A DNA stretch of 64,000 nt from Haematobia irritans (taxonomy: Eukaryota > Arthropoda > Insecta > Diptera > Muscidae): contig NC_134397.1 of the NCBI RefSeq assembly GCF_050003625.1, positions 223,510,537 to 223,574,536 on the forward strand. The letters are read 5' to 3'. Below the pieces are notes generated by a model. It had not been told where the DNA came from, searched no databases, and saw only the letters and a program-made list of their open reading frames with translations. Of this stretch, positions 11,531 through 24,173 are shown one piece after another (positions within the stretch are counted from its first letter, which is position 1; every line of letters starts with the position of its first letter). The position numbers and the translations under genes are program-made.

Positions 11531-13316
11531 AGGACGCATAGTTTAGGAGATATGAGCAAAACAAGTTTTTCATATAAAAAATTCAATTTTTTCAGGATTT
11601 GGATGGAATTTTCGATTTTTTGGTGGTGGTCATGAATTAATCTCCTTTTCGCTCTAGGACGCATAGTTTAGGAGATATGAGCAAAACAAGTTTTTCATAT
11701 AAAAATTTCAATTTTTTCAGGATTTGGATGGATTTTTCGATTTTTTGGGGGTGGTCATGAATTAAGCTCCTTTTCGCTGTAGGACGCATAGTTTAGGAGA
11801 TATGAGCAAAACAAGTTTTTCATATAAAAATTTCAATTTTTTCAGGATTTGGATGGAATTTTCGATTTTTTGGGGGTGGTCATGAATTAAGCTCCTTTTC
11901 GCTGTAGGACGCATAGTTTAGGAGATATGAGCAAAACAAGTTTTTCATATAAAAATTTCAATTTTTTCAGGATTTGGTTGGAATTTTCGATTTTTTGGGG
12001 GTGGTCATGAATTAAGCTCCTTTTCGCTCTAGGACGCATAGTTTAGGAGATATGAGCAAAACAAGTTTTTCATATAAAAATTTCAATTTCTTCAGGATTT
12101 GGATGGAATTTTCGATTTTTTGGGGGTGGTCATGAATTAGGCTCCTTTTCGCTGTAGGACGCATAGTTTAGGAGATATGAGCAAAACAAGTTTTTCATAT
12201 AAAAATTTCAATTTTTTCAGGATTTGGTTGGAATTTTCGATTTTTTGGGGGTGGTCATGAATTAAGCTCCTTTTCGCTCTAGGACGCATAGTTTAGGAGA
12301 TATGAGCAAAACAAGTTTTTCATATAAAAATTTCAATTTTTTCAGGATTTGGATGGAATTTTCGATTTTTTGGGTGTGGTCATGAATTAAGCTCCTTTTC
12401 GCTCTAGGACGCATAGTTTAGGAGATATGAGCAAAACAAGTTTTTCATATAAAAATTTCAATTTTTTCAGGATTTGGATGGAATTTTCGATTTTTTGGTG
12501 GTGGTCATGAATTAAGATCCTTTTCGCTCTAGGACGCATAGTTTAGGAGATATGAGCAAAACAAGTTTTTCATATAAAAATTTCAATTTTTTCAGGATTT
12601 GGATGGAATTTTCGATTTTTTGGGGGTGGCCATGAATTAAGCTCCTTTTCGCTGTAGGACCCATAGTTTAGGAGATATGAGCAAAACAAGTTTTTCGTAT
12701 AAAAATTTCAATTTTTTCAAGATTTGGATGGAATTTTCGATTTTTTGGGGGTGGTCATGAATTAAGCTCCTTTTCGCTTTAGGACGCATAGTTTAGGAGA
12801 TATGAGCAAAACAAGTTTTTCATATAAAAATTTCAATTTTTTCCAGGATTTGGATGGAATTTTCGCTTTTTTGGTGGTGGTCATGAATTAAGCTCCTTTT
12901 CGCTCTAGGACGCATAGTTTAGGAGATATGAGCAAAACAAGTTTTTCATAGAAAAATTTAAATTTTTTGAGGATTTGGATGGAATTTTCGATTTTTTGGT
13001 GGTGGTCATGAATTAAGCTCCTTTTCGCTGTAGGACGCATAGTTTAGGAGATATGAGCAAAACAAGTTTTTCATATAAAAATTTCAATTTTTTCAGGATT
13101 TGGTTGGAATTTTCGATTTTTTGGGGGTGGTCATGAATTAAGCTCCTTTTCGCTCTAGGACGCATAGTTTAGGAGATATGAGCAAAACAAGTTTTTCATA
13201 TAAAAATTTCAATTTTTTCAGGATTTGGATGGAATTTTCGATTTTTTGGGGGTGGTCATGAATTAAGCTCCTTTTCGCTCTAGGACGCATAGTTTAGGAG
13301 ATATGAGCAAAACAAG
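11531..13316 (+). repeat. Ordinary type A and B units
   Basis: Full-length units only, mostly alternating GGATGG and GGTTGG forms. The first type D unit appears at about 12822, preceded by a CGCTTTAGG end near 12774. A type F unit (GGCCATG with GACCCAT) lies near 12629-12663. Nothing but satellite is present. Confidence 0.8.
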
Positions 13317-13439
13317 TTTTTTATAAAAAATTTTAAATTTTTTCAGGATTTGGATGGAATTTTCTATTTTTTTGTGGTTGTCATGAATTAAGCTCCTTTT
13401 CGCTAGGACGCATAGTTTAGGAGATATGAGCAAAACAAA
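13317..13439 (+). repeat. First type C unit of the array
   Basis: The left part reads TTTTTTATAAAAAATTTTAA in place of TTTTTCATATAAAAATTTC, and the middle reads TTCTATTTTTTTGTGGTTG in place of TTCGATTTTTTGGGGGTGG. Two distant parts of the unit are altered together, which defines the type. This copy is 123 bp because CGCTAGG lacks three bases. Type C loses one CpG (TTCGA to TTCTA) and weakens the dyad at the unit boundary. Confidence 0.88.
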
Positions 13440-13799
13440 TTTTTCATATAAAAATTTCAATTTTTTCCAGGATTTGGATGGAATTTTCGCTTTTTTGGTG
13501 GTGGTCATGAATTAAGCTCCTTTTCGCTCTAGGACGCATAGTTTAGGAGATATGAGCAAAACAAGTTTTTCATATAAAAATTTCATTTTTTCCAGGATTT
13601 GGATGGAATTTTCGATTTTTTGGGGGTGGTCATGAATTAAGCTCCTTTTCGCTCTAGGACGCATAGTTTAGGAGATATGAGCAAAACAAGTTTTTCATAT
13701 AAAAATTTCAATTTTTTCAGGATTTGGATGGAATTTTCGATTTTTTGGGGGTGGTCATGAATTAAGCTCCTTTTCGCTGTAGGACGCATAGTTTAGGAG

Positions 13800-16700
13800 A
13801 TACGAGCAAAACAAGTTTTTCATATAAAAATTTCAATTTTTTCAGGATTTGGATGGAATTTTCGATTTTTTGGGGGTGGTCATGAATTAAGCTCCTTTTC
13901 GCTCTAGGACGCATAGTTTAGGAGATATGAGCAAAACAAGTTTTTCATATAAAAATTTCAATTTTTTCAGGATTTGGATGGAATTTTCGATTTTTTGGGG
14001 GTGGCCATGAATTAAGCTCCTTTTCGCTGTAGGACCCATAGTTTAGGAGATATGAGCAAAACAAGTTTTTCATATAAAAATTTCAATTTTTTCAGGATTT
14101 GGATGGAATTTTCGATTTTTTGGGGGTGGTCATGAATTAAGCTCCTTTTCGCTGTAGGACGCATAGTTTAGGAGATATGAGCAAAACAAGTTTTTCATAT
14201 AAAAATTTCAATTTTTTCAGGATTTGGTTGGAATTTTCGATTTTTTGGGGGTGGTCATGAATTAAGCTCCTTTTCGCTCTAGGACGCATAGTTTAGGAGA
14301 TATGAGCAAAATAAGTTTTTCATATAAAAATTTCAATTTTTTCAGGATTTGGTTGGAATTTTCGATTTTTTGGGGGTGGTCATGAATTAAGCTCCTTTTC
14401 GCTCTAGGACGCATAGTTTAGGAGATATGAGCAAAACAAGTTTTTCATATAAAAATTTCAATTTTTTCAGGATTTGGTTGGAATTTTCGCTTTTTTGGTG
14501 GTGGTCATGAATTAAGCTCCTTTTCGCTCTAGGACGCATAGTTTAGGAGATATGAGCAAAACAAGTTTTTCATATAAAAATTTCAATTTTTTCAGGATTT
14601 GGATGGAATTTTCTATTTTTTTGTGGTTGTCATGAATTAAGCTCCTTTTCGCTGTAGGACGCATAGTTTAGGAGATATGAGCAAAACAAGTTTTTCATAT
14701 AAAAATTTCAATTTTTTCAGGATTTGGTTGGAATTTTCGATTTTTTGGGGGTGGTCATGAATTAAGCTCCTTTTCGCTCTAGGACGCATAGTTTAGGAGA
14801 TATGAGCAAAACAAGTTTTTCATATAAAAATTTCAATTTTTTCAGGATTTGGATGGAATTTTCGATTTTTTGGGGGTGGTCATGAATTAAGCTCCTTTTC
14901 GCTCTAGGACGCATAGTTTAGGAGATATGAGCAAAACAAGTTTTTTATAAAAAATTTTAAATTTTTTCAGGATTTGGATGGAATTTTCTATTTTTTTGTG
15001 GTTGTCATGAATTAAGCTCCTTTTCGCTTTAGGACGCATAGTTTAGGAGATATGAGCAAAACAAGTTTTTCATATAAAAATTTCAATTTTTTCCAGGATT
15101 TGGATGGAATTTTCGCTTTTTTGGTGGTGGTCATGAATTAAGCTCCTTTTCGCTCTAGGACGCATAGTTTAGGAGATATGAGCAAAACAAGTTTTTCATA
15201 TAAAAATTTCATTTTTTCCAGGATTTGGATGGAATTTTCGATTTTTTGGGGGTGGTCATGAATTATGCTCCTTTTCGCTCTAGGACGCATAGTTTAGGAG
15301 ATATGAGCAAAACAAGTTTTTCATATAAAAATTTCAATTTTTTCAGGATTTGGATGGAATTTTCGATTTTTTGGGGGTGGTCATGAATTAAGCTCCTTTT
15401 CGCTGTAGGACGCATAGTTTAGGAGATACGAGCAAAACAAGTTTTTCATATAAAAATTTCAATTTTTTCAGGATTTGGATGGAATTTTCGATTTTTTGGG
15501 GGTGGTCATGAATTAAGCTCCTTTTCGCTCTAGGACGCATAGTTTAGGAGATATGAGCAAAACAAGTTTTTCATATAAAAATTTCAATTTTTTCAGGATT
15601 TGGATGGAATTTTCGATTTTTTGGGGGTGGCCATGAATTAAGCTCCTTTTCGCTGTAGGACGCATAGTTTAGGAGATATGAGCAAAACAAGTTTTTCATA
15701 TAAAAATTTCAATTTTTTCAGGATACGGATGGAATTTTCGATTTTTTGGGGGTGGTCATGAATTAAGCTCCTTTTCGCTCTAGGACGCATAGTTTAGGAG
15801 ATATGAGCAAAACAAGTTTTTCATATAAAAATTTCAATTTTTTCAGGATTTGGATGGAATTTTCGATTTTTTGGGGGTGGTCATGAATTAAGCTCCTTTT
15901 CGCTGTAGGACGCATAGTTTAGGAGATACGAGCAAAACAAGTTTTTCATATAAAAATTTCAATTTTTTCAGGATTTGGATGGAATTTTCGATTTTTTGGG
16001 GGTGGTCATGAATTAAGCTCCTTTTCGCTCTAGGACGCATAGTTTAGGAGATATGAGCAAAACAAGTTTTTCATATAAAAATTTCAATTTTTTCAGGATT
16101 TGGATGGAATTTTCGATTTTTTGGGGGTGGCCATGAATTAAGCTCCTTTTCGCTGTAGGACGCATAGTTTAGGAGATATGAGCAAAACAAGTTTTTCATA
16201 TAAAAATTTCAATTTTTTCAGGATTTGGTTAGAATTTTCGATTTTTTGGGGGTGGTCATGAATTAAGCTCCTTTTCGCTCTAGGACGCATAGTTTAGGAG
16301 ATATGAGCAAACCAAGTTTTTCAAATAAAAATTTCAATTTTTTCAGGATTTGGTTGGAATTTTCGATTTTTTGGGGGTGGTCATGAATTAAGCTCCTTTT
16401 CGCTCTAGGACGCATAGTTTAGGAGATATGAGCAAAACAAGTTTTTCATATAAAAATTTCATTTTTTCAGGATTTGGATGGAATTTTCGATTTTTTGGGG
16501 GTGGTCATGAATTAAGCTCCTTTTCGCTCTAGGACGCATAGTTTAGGAGATACGAGCAAAACAAGTTTTTCATATAAAAATTTCAATTTTTTCAGGATTT
16601 GGATGGAATTTTCGATTTTTTGGGGGTGGTCATGAATTAAGCTCCTTTTCGCTCTAGGACGCATAGTTTAGGAGATATGAGCAAAACAAGTTTTTCATAT

Positions 16701-19060
16701 AAAAATTTCAATTTTTTCAGGATTTGGATGGAATTTTCGATTTTTTGGGGGTGGCCATGAATTAAGCTCCTTTTCGCTGTAGGACCCATAGTTTAGGAGA
16801 TATGAGCAAAACAAGTTTTTCATATAAAAATTTCAATTTTTTCAGGATTTGGATGGAATTTTCGATTTTTTGGGGGTGGTCATGAATTAAGCTCCTTTTC
16901 GCTGTAGGACGCATAGTTTAGGAGATATGAGCAAAACAAGTTTTTCATATAAAAATTTCAATTTTTTCAGGATTTGGTTGGAATTTTCGATTTTTTGGGG
17001 GTGGTCATGAATTAAGCTCCTTTTCGCTCTAGGACGCATAGTTTAGGAGATATGAGCAAAATAAGTTTTTCATATAAAAATTTCAATTTTTTCAGGATTT
17101 GGTTGGAATTTTCGATTTTTTGGGGGTGGTCATGAATTAAGCTCCTTTTCGCTCTAGGACGCATAGTTTAGGAGATATGAGCAAAACAAGTTTTTCATAT
17201 AAAAATTTCAATTTTTTCAGGATTTGGTTGGAATTTTCGCTTTTTTGGTGGTGGTCATGAATTAAGCTCCTTTTCGCTCTAGGACGCATAGTTTAGGAGA
17301 TATGAGCAAAACAAGTTTTTCATATAAAAATTTCAATTTTTTCAGGATTTGGATGGAATTTTCTATTTTTTTGTGGTTGTCATGAATTAAGCTCCTTTTC
17401 GCTGTAGGACGCATAGTTTAGGAGATATGAGCAAAACAAGTTTTTCATATAAAAATTTCAATTTTTTCAGGATTTGGTTGGAATTTTCGATTTTTTGGGG
17501 GTGGTCATGAATTAAGCTCCTTTTCGCTCTAGGACGCATAGTTTAGGAGATATGAGCAAAACAAGTTTTTCATATAAAAATTTCAATTTTTTCAGGATTT
17601 GGATGGAATTTTCGATTTTTTGGGGGTGGTCATGAATTAAGCTCCTTTTCGCTCTAGGACGCATAGTTTAGGAGATATGAGCAAAACAAGTTTTTTATAA
17701 AAAATTTTAAATTTTTTCAGGATTTGGATGGAATTTTCTATTTTTTTGTGGTTGTCATGAATTAAGCTCCTTTTCGCTTTAGGACGCATAGTTTAGGAGA
17801 TATGAGCAAAACAAGTTTTTCATATAAAAATTTCAATTTTTTCCAGGATTTGGATGGAATTTTCGCTTTTTTGGTGGTGGTCATGAATTAAGCTCCTTTT
17901 CGCTCTAGGACGCATAGTTTAGGAGATATGAGCAAAACAAGTTTTTCATATAAAAATTTCATTTTTTCCAGGATTTGGATGGAATTTTCGATTTTTTGGG
18001 GGTGGTCATGAATTATGCTCCTTTTCGCTCTAGGACGCATAGTTTAGGAGATATGAGCAAAACAAGTTTTTCATATAAAAATTTCAATTTTTTCAGGATT
18101 TGGATGGAATTTTCGATTTTTTGGGGGTGGTCATGAATTAAGCTCCTTTTCGCTGTAGGACGCATAGTTTAGGAGATACGAGCAAAACAAGTTTTTCATA
18201 TAAAAATTTCAATTTTTTCAGGATTTGGATGGAATTTTCCATTTTTTGGGGGTGGTCATGAATTAAGCTCCTTTTCGCTCTAGGACGCATAGTTTAGGAG
18301 ATATGAGCAAAACAAGTTTTTCATATAAAAATTTCAATTTTTTCAGGATTTGGATGGAATTTTCGATTTTTTGGGGGTGGCCATGAATTAAGCTCCTTTT
18401 CGCTGTAGGACGCATAGTTTAGGAGATATGAGCAAAACAAGTTTTTCATATAAAAATTTCAATTTTTTCAGGATACGGATGGAATTTTCGATTTTTTGGG
18501 GGTGGTCATGAATTAAGCTCCTTTTCGCTCTAGGACGCATAGTTTAGGAGATATGAGCAAAACAAGTTTTTCATATAAAAATTTCAATTTTTTCAGGATT
18601 TGGATGGAATTTTCGATTTTTTGGGGGTGGTCATGAATTAAGCTCCTTTTCGCTGTAGGACGCATAGTTTAGGAGATACGAGCAAAACAAGTTTTTCATA
18701 TAAAAATTTCAATTTTTTCAGGATTTGGATGGAATTTTCGATTTTTTGGGGGTGGTCATGAATTAAGCTCCTTTTCGCTCTAGGACGCATAGTTTAGGAG
18801 ATATGAGCAAAACAAGTTTTTCATATAAAAATTTCAATTTTTTCAGGATTTGGATGGAATTTTCGATTTTTTGGGGGTGGCCATGAATTAAGCTCCTTTT
18901 CGCTGTAGGACGCATAGTTTAGGAGATATGAGCAAAACAAGTTTTTCATATAAAAATTTCAATTTTTTCAGGATTTGGTTAGAATTTTCGATTTTTTGGG
19001 GGTGGTCATGAATTAAGCTCCTTTTCGCTCTAGGACGCATAGTTTAGGAGATATGAGCAA
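13800..19060 (+). repeat. 2750-bp segmental duplication (22 units)
   Basis: About 13.80-16.31 kb matches 16.55-19.06 kb at a constant offset of 2750. Paired markers include GATACGAGC (13799/16549), GGCCATG with GACCCAT (13993/16743), AAAATAAG (14298/17048), AATTATGCTCC (15261/18011), GGATACGG (15721/18471) and GGTTAGAATT (16217/18967). One clear difference is C for G near 18240. The match ends at 16311, where the left copy reads ACCAAG and the right copy begins a type C unit. The 240 bp between the matched blocks lacks a counterpart at this offset. Confidence 0.88.
15421..16170 (+). repeat. 500-bp (four-unit) higher-order repeat inside the 2750-bp block
   Basis: GATACGAGC recurs at 15425 and 15925, and GGCCATGAATT with a normal GACGCAT end recurs at about 15630 and 16130. 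Each pair is 500 bp apart. The two four-unit sets differ by GGATACGG at 15721 against GGTTAG at 16217. The pair was copied again at 18.17-18.92 kb and 22.41-23.16 kb by the larger duplications. Confidence 0.8.
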
Positions 19061-19815
19061 AACAAGTTTTTTATAAAAAAATTTAAATTTTTTCAGGATT
19101 TGGATGGAATTTTCTATTTTTTTTGGTTGTCATGAATTAAGCTCCTTTTCGCTTTAGGACGCATAGTTTAGGAGATATGAGCAAAACAAGTTTTTCGTAT
19201 AAAAATTTCAATTTTTTCCAGGATTTGGATGGAATTTTCGCTTTTTTGGTGGTGGTCATGAATTAAGCTCCTTTTCGCTCTAGGACGCATAGTTTAGGAG
19301 ATATGAGCAAAACAAGTTTTTCATATAAAAATTTCAATTTTTTCAGGATTTGGATGGAATTTTCGATTTTTTGGGGGTGGTCATGAATTAAGCTCCTTTT
19401 CGCTCTAGGACGCATAGTTTAGGAGATATGAGCAAAACAAGTTTTTCATATAAAAATTTCATTTTTTCAGGATTTGGATGGAATTTTCGATTTTTTGGGG
19501 GTGGTCATGAATTAAGCTCCTTTTCGCTCTAGGACGCATAGTTTAGGAGATATGAGCAAAACAAGTTTTTCATATAAAAATTTCATTTTTTTCAGGATTT
19601 GGATGGAATTTTCGATTTTTTGCGGGTGGTCATGAATTAAGCTCCTTTTCGCTGTAGGACGCATAGTTTAGGAGATATGAGCAAAACAAGTTTTTTATAT
19701 AAAAATTTCAATTTTTTCAGGATTTGGTTGGAATTTTCAATTTTTTGGGGGTGGTCATGAATTAAGCTCCTTTTCGCTCTACGACGCATAGTTTAGGAGA
19801 TATGAGCAAAACAAG

Positions 19816-19932
19816 TTTTTCATATAAAAATTTTCAGGATTTGGATGGAATTTTCGATTTTTTGGGGGTGGTCATGAATTAAGCTCCTTTTCGCTCTAGG
19901 ACGCATAGTTTAGGAGATATGAGCAAAACAAG
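19816..19932 (+). repeat. 117-bp unit marking a mobile module, copy 1
   Basis: Eight bases of the left part are missing, so AAAAATTTTCAGG replaces the usual 21-base stretch. The preceding unit carries CTACGACGC instead of CTAGGACGC. The pair of changes travels together in four places: here, 24057-24173, 26050-26166 and 27167-27283. Confidence 0.9.
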
Positions 19933-22900
19933 TTTTTCATATAAAAATTTCAATTTTTTCAGGATTTGGTTGGAATTTTCGATTTTTTGGGGGTGGTCAT
20001 GAATTAAGCTCCTTTTCGCTCTAGGACGCATAGTTTAGGAGATATGAGCAAAACAAGTTTTTCATATAAAAATTTCAATTTTTTCAGGATTTGGATGGAA
20101 TTTTCGATTTTTTGGGGGTGGCCATGAATTAAGCTCCTTCTCGCTGTAGGACCCATAGTTTAGGAGATATGAGCAAAACAAGTTTTTCATATAAAAATTT
20201 CAATTTTTTCAGGATTTGGATGGAATTTTCGATTTTTTGGGGGTGGTCATGAATTAAGCTCCTTTTCGCTGTAGGACGCATAGTTTAGGAGATATGAGCA
20301 AAACAAGTTTTTCATATAAAAATTTCAATTTTTTCAGGATTTGGTTGGAATTTTCGATTTTTTGGGGGTGGTCATGAATTAAGCTCCTTTTCGCTCTAGG
20401 ACGCATAGTTTAGGAGATATGAGCAAAACAAGTTTTTCATATAAAAATTTCAATTTTTTCAGGATTTGGATGGAATTTTCGATTTTTTGGGGGTGGTCAT
20501 GAATTAAGCTCCTTTTCGCTGTAGGACGCATAGTTTAGGAGATATGAGCAAAACAAGTTTTTCATATAAAAATTTCAATTTTTTCAGGATTTGGTTGGAA
20601 TTTTCGATTTTTTGGGGGTGGTCATGAATTAAGCTCCTTTTCGCTCTAGGACGCATAGTTTAGGAGATATGAGCAAAACAAGTTTTTCATATAAAAATTT
20701 CATTTTTTCAGGATTTGGATGGAATTTTCGATTTTTTGGGGGTGGTCATGAATTAAGCTCCTTTTCGCTCTAGGACGCATAGTTTAGGAGATACGAGCAA
20801 AACAAGTTTTTCATATAAAAATTTCAATTTTTTCAGGATTTGGATGGAATTTTCGATTTTTTGGGGGTGGTCATGAATTAAGCTCCTTTTCGCTCTAGGA
20901 CACATAGTTTAGGAGATATGAGCAAAACAAGTTTTTCATATAAAAATTTCAATTTTTTCAGGATTTGGATGGAATTTTCGATTTTTTGGGGGTGGCCATG
21001 AATTAAGCTCCTTTTCGCTGTAGGACCCATAGTTTAGGAGATATGAGCAAAACAAGTTTTTCATATAAAAATTTCAATTTTTTCAGGATTTGGATGGAAT
21101 TTTCGATTTTTTGGGGGTGGTCATGAATTAAGCTCCTTTTCGCTGTAGGACGCATAGTTTAGGAGATATGAGCAAAACAAGTTTTTCATATAAAAATTTC
21201 AATTTTTTCAGGATTTGGTTGGAATTTTCGATTTTTTGGGGGTGGTCATGAATTAAGCTCCTTTTCGCTCTAGGACGCATAGTTTAGGAGATATGAGCAA
21301 AATAAGTTTTTCATATAAAAATTTCAATTTTTTCAGGATTTGGTTGGAATTTTCGATTTTTTGGGGGTGGTCATGAATTAAGCTCCTTTTCGCTCTAGGA
21401 CGCATAGTTTAGGAGATATGAGCAAAACAAGTTTTTCATATAAAAATTTCAATTTTTTCAGGATTTGGTTGGAATTTTCGCTTTTTTGGTGGTGGTCATG
21501 AATTAAGCTCCTTTTCGCTCTAGGACGCATAGTTTAGGAGATATGAGCAAAACAAGTTTTTCATATAAAAATTTCAATTTTTTCAGGATTTGGATGGAAT
21601 TTTCTATTTTTTTGTGGTTGTCATGAATTAAGCTCCTTTTCGCTGTAGGACGCATAGTTTAGGAGATATGAGCAAAACAAGTTTTTCATATAAAAATTTC
21701 AATTTTTTCAGGATTTGGTTGGAATTTTCGATTTTTTGGGGGTGGTCATGAATTAAGCTCCTTTTCGCTCTAGGACGCATAGTTTAGGAGATATGAGCAA
21801 AACAAGTTTTTCATATAAAAATTTCAATTTTTTCAGGATTTGGATGGAATTTTCGATTTTTTGGGGGTGGTCATGAATTAAGCTCCTTTTCGCTCTAGGA
21901 CGCATAGTTTAGGAGATATGAGCAAAACAAGTTTTTTATAAAAAATTTTAAATTTTTTCAGGATTTGGATGGAATTTTCTATTTTTTTGTGGTTGTCATG
22001 AATTAAGCTCCTTTTCGCTTTAGGACGCATAGTTTAGGAGATATGAGCAAAACAAGTTTTTCATATAAAAATTTCAATTTTTTCCAGGATTTGGATGGAA
22101 TTTTCGCTTTTTTGGTGGTGGTCATGAATTAAGCTCCTTTTCGCTCTAGGACGCATAGTTTAGGAGATATGAGCAAAACAAGTTTTTCATATAAAAATTT
22201 CATTTTTTCCAGGATTTGGATGGAATTTTCGATTTTTTGGGGGTGGTCATGAATTATGCTCCTTTTCGCTCTAGGACGCATAGTTTAGGAGATATGAGCA
22301 AAACAAGTTTTTCATATAAAAATTTCAATTTTTTCAGGATTTGGATGGAATTTTCGATTTTTTGGGGGTGGTCATGAATTAAGCTCCTTTTCGCTGTAGG
22401 ACGCATAGTTTAGGAGATACGAGCAAAACAAGTTTTTCATATAAAAATTTCAATTTTTTCAGGATTTGGATGGAATTTTCGATTTTTTGGGGGTGGTCAT
22501 GAATTAAGCTCCTTTTCGCTCTAGGACGCATAGTTTAGGAGATATGAGCAAAACAAGTTTTTCATATAAAAATTTCAATTTTTTCAGGATTTGGATGGAA
22601 TTTTCGATTTTTTGGGGGTGGCCATGAATTAAGCTCCTTTTCGCTGTAGGACGCATAGTTTAGGAGATATGAGCAAAACAAGTTTTTCATATAAAAATTT
22701 CAATTTTTTCAGGATACGGATGGAATTTTCGATTTTTTGGGGGTGGTCATGAATTAAGCTCCTTTTCGCTCTAGGACGCATAGTTTAGGAGATATGAGCA
22801 AAACAAGTTTTTCATATAAAAATTTCAATTTTTTCAGGATTTGGATGGAATTTTCGATTTTTTGGGGGTGGTCATGAATTAAGCTCCTTTTCGCTGTAGG

Positions 22901-24056
22901 ACGCATAGTTTAGGAGATACGAGCAAAACAAGTTTTTCATATAAAAATTTCAATTTTTTCAGGATTTGGATGGAATTTTCGATTTTTTGGGGGTGGTCAT
23001 GAATTAAGCTCCTTTTCGCTCTAGGACGCATAGTTTAGGAGATATGAGCAAAACAAGTTTTTCATATAAAAATTTCAATTTTTTCAGGATTTGGATGGAA
23101 TTTTCGATTTTTTGGGGGTGGCCATGAATTAAGCTCCTTTTCGCTGTAGGACGCATAGTTTAGGAGATATGAGCAAAACAAGTTTTTCATATAAAAATTT
23201 CAATTTTTTCAGGATTTGGTTAGAATTTTCGATTTTTTGGGGGTGGTCATGAATTAAGCTCCTTTTCGCTCTAGGACGCATAGTTTAGGAGATATGAGCA
23301 AAACAAGTTTTTTATAAAAAAATTTAAATTTTTTCAGGATTTGGATGGAATTTTCTATTTTTTTTGGTTGTCATGAATTAAGCTCCTTTTCGCTTTAGGA
23401 CGCATAGTTTAGGAGATATGAGCAAAACAAGTTTTTCGTATAAAAATTTCAATTTTTTCCAGGATTTGGATGGAATTTTCGCTTTTTTGGTGGTGGTCAT
23501 GAATTAAGCTCCTTTTCGCTCTAGGACGCATAGTTTAGGAGATATGAGCAAAACAAGTTTTTCATATAAAAATTTCAATTTTTTCAGGATTTGGATGGAA
23601 TTTTCGATTTTTTGGGGGTGGTCATGAATTAAGCTCCTTTTCGCTCTAGGACGCATAGTTTAGGAGATATGAGCAAAACAAGTTTTTCATATAAAAATTT
23701 CATTTTTTCAGGATTTGGATGGAATTTTCGATTTTTTGGGGGTGGTCATGAATTAAGCTCCTTTTCGCTCTAGGACGCATAGTTTAGGAGATATGAGCAA
23801 AACAAGTTTTTCATATAAAAATTTCATTTTTTTCAGGATTTGGATGGAATTTTCGATTTTTTGCGGGTGGTCATGAATTAAGCTCCTTTTCGCTGTAGGA
23901 CGCATAGTTTAGGAGATATGAGCAAAACAAGTTTTTTATATAAAAATTTCAATTTTTTCAGGATTTGGTTGGAATTTTCAATTTTTTGGGGGTGGTCATG
24001 AATTAAGCTCCTTTTCGCTCTACGACGCATAGTTTAGGAGATATGAGCAAAACAAG

Positions 24057-24173
24057 TTTTTCATATAAAAATTTTCAGGATTTGGATGGAATTTTCGATT
24101 TTTTGGGGGTGGTCATGAATTAAGCTCCTTTTCGCTCTAGGACGCATAGTTTAGGAGATATGAGCAAAACAAG
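24057..24173 (+). repeat. 117-bp unit, copy 2
   Basis: Exact counterpart of 19816-19932 in the right copy of the 4241-bp duplication, with the same CTACGACGC unit before it. Confidence 0.9.
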
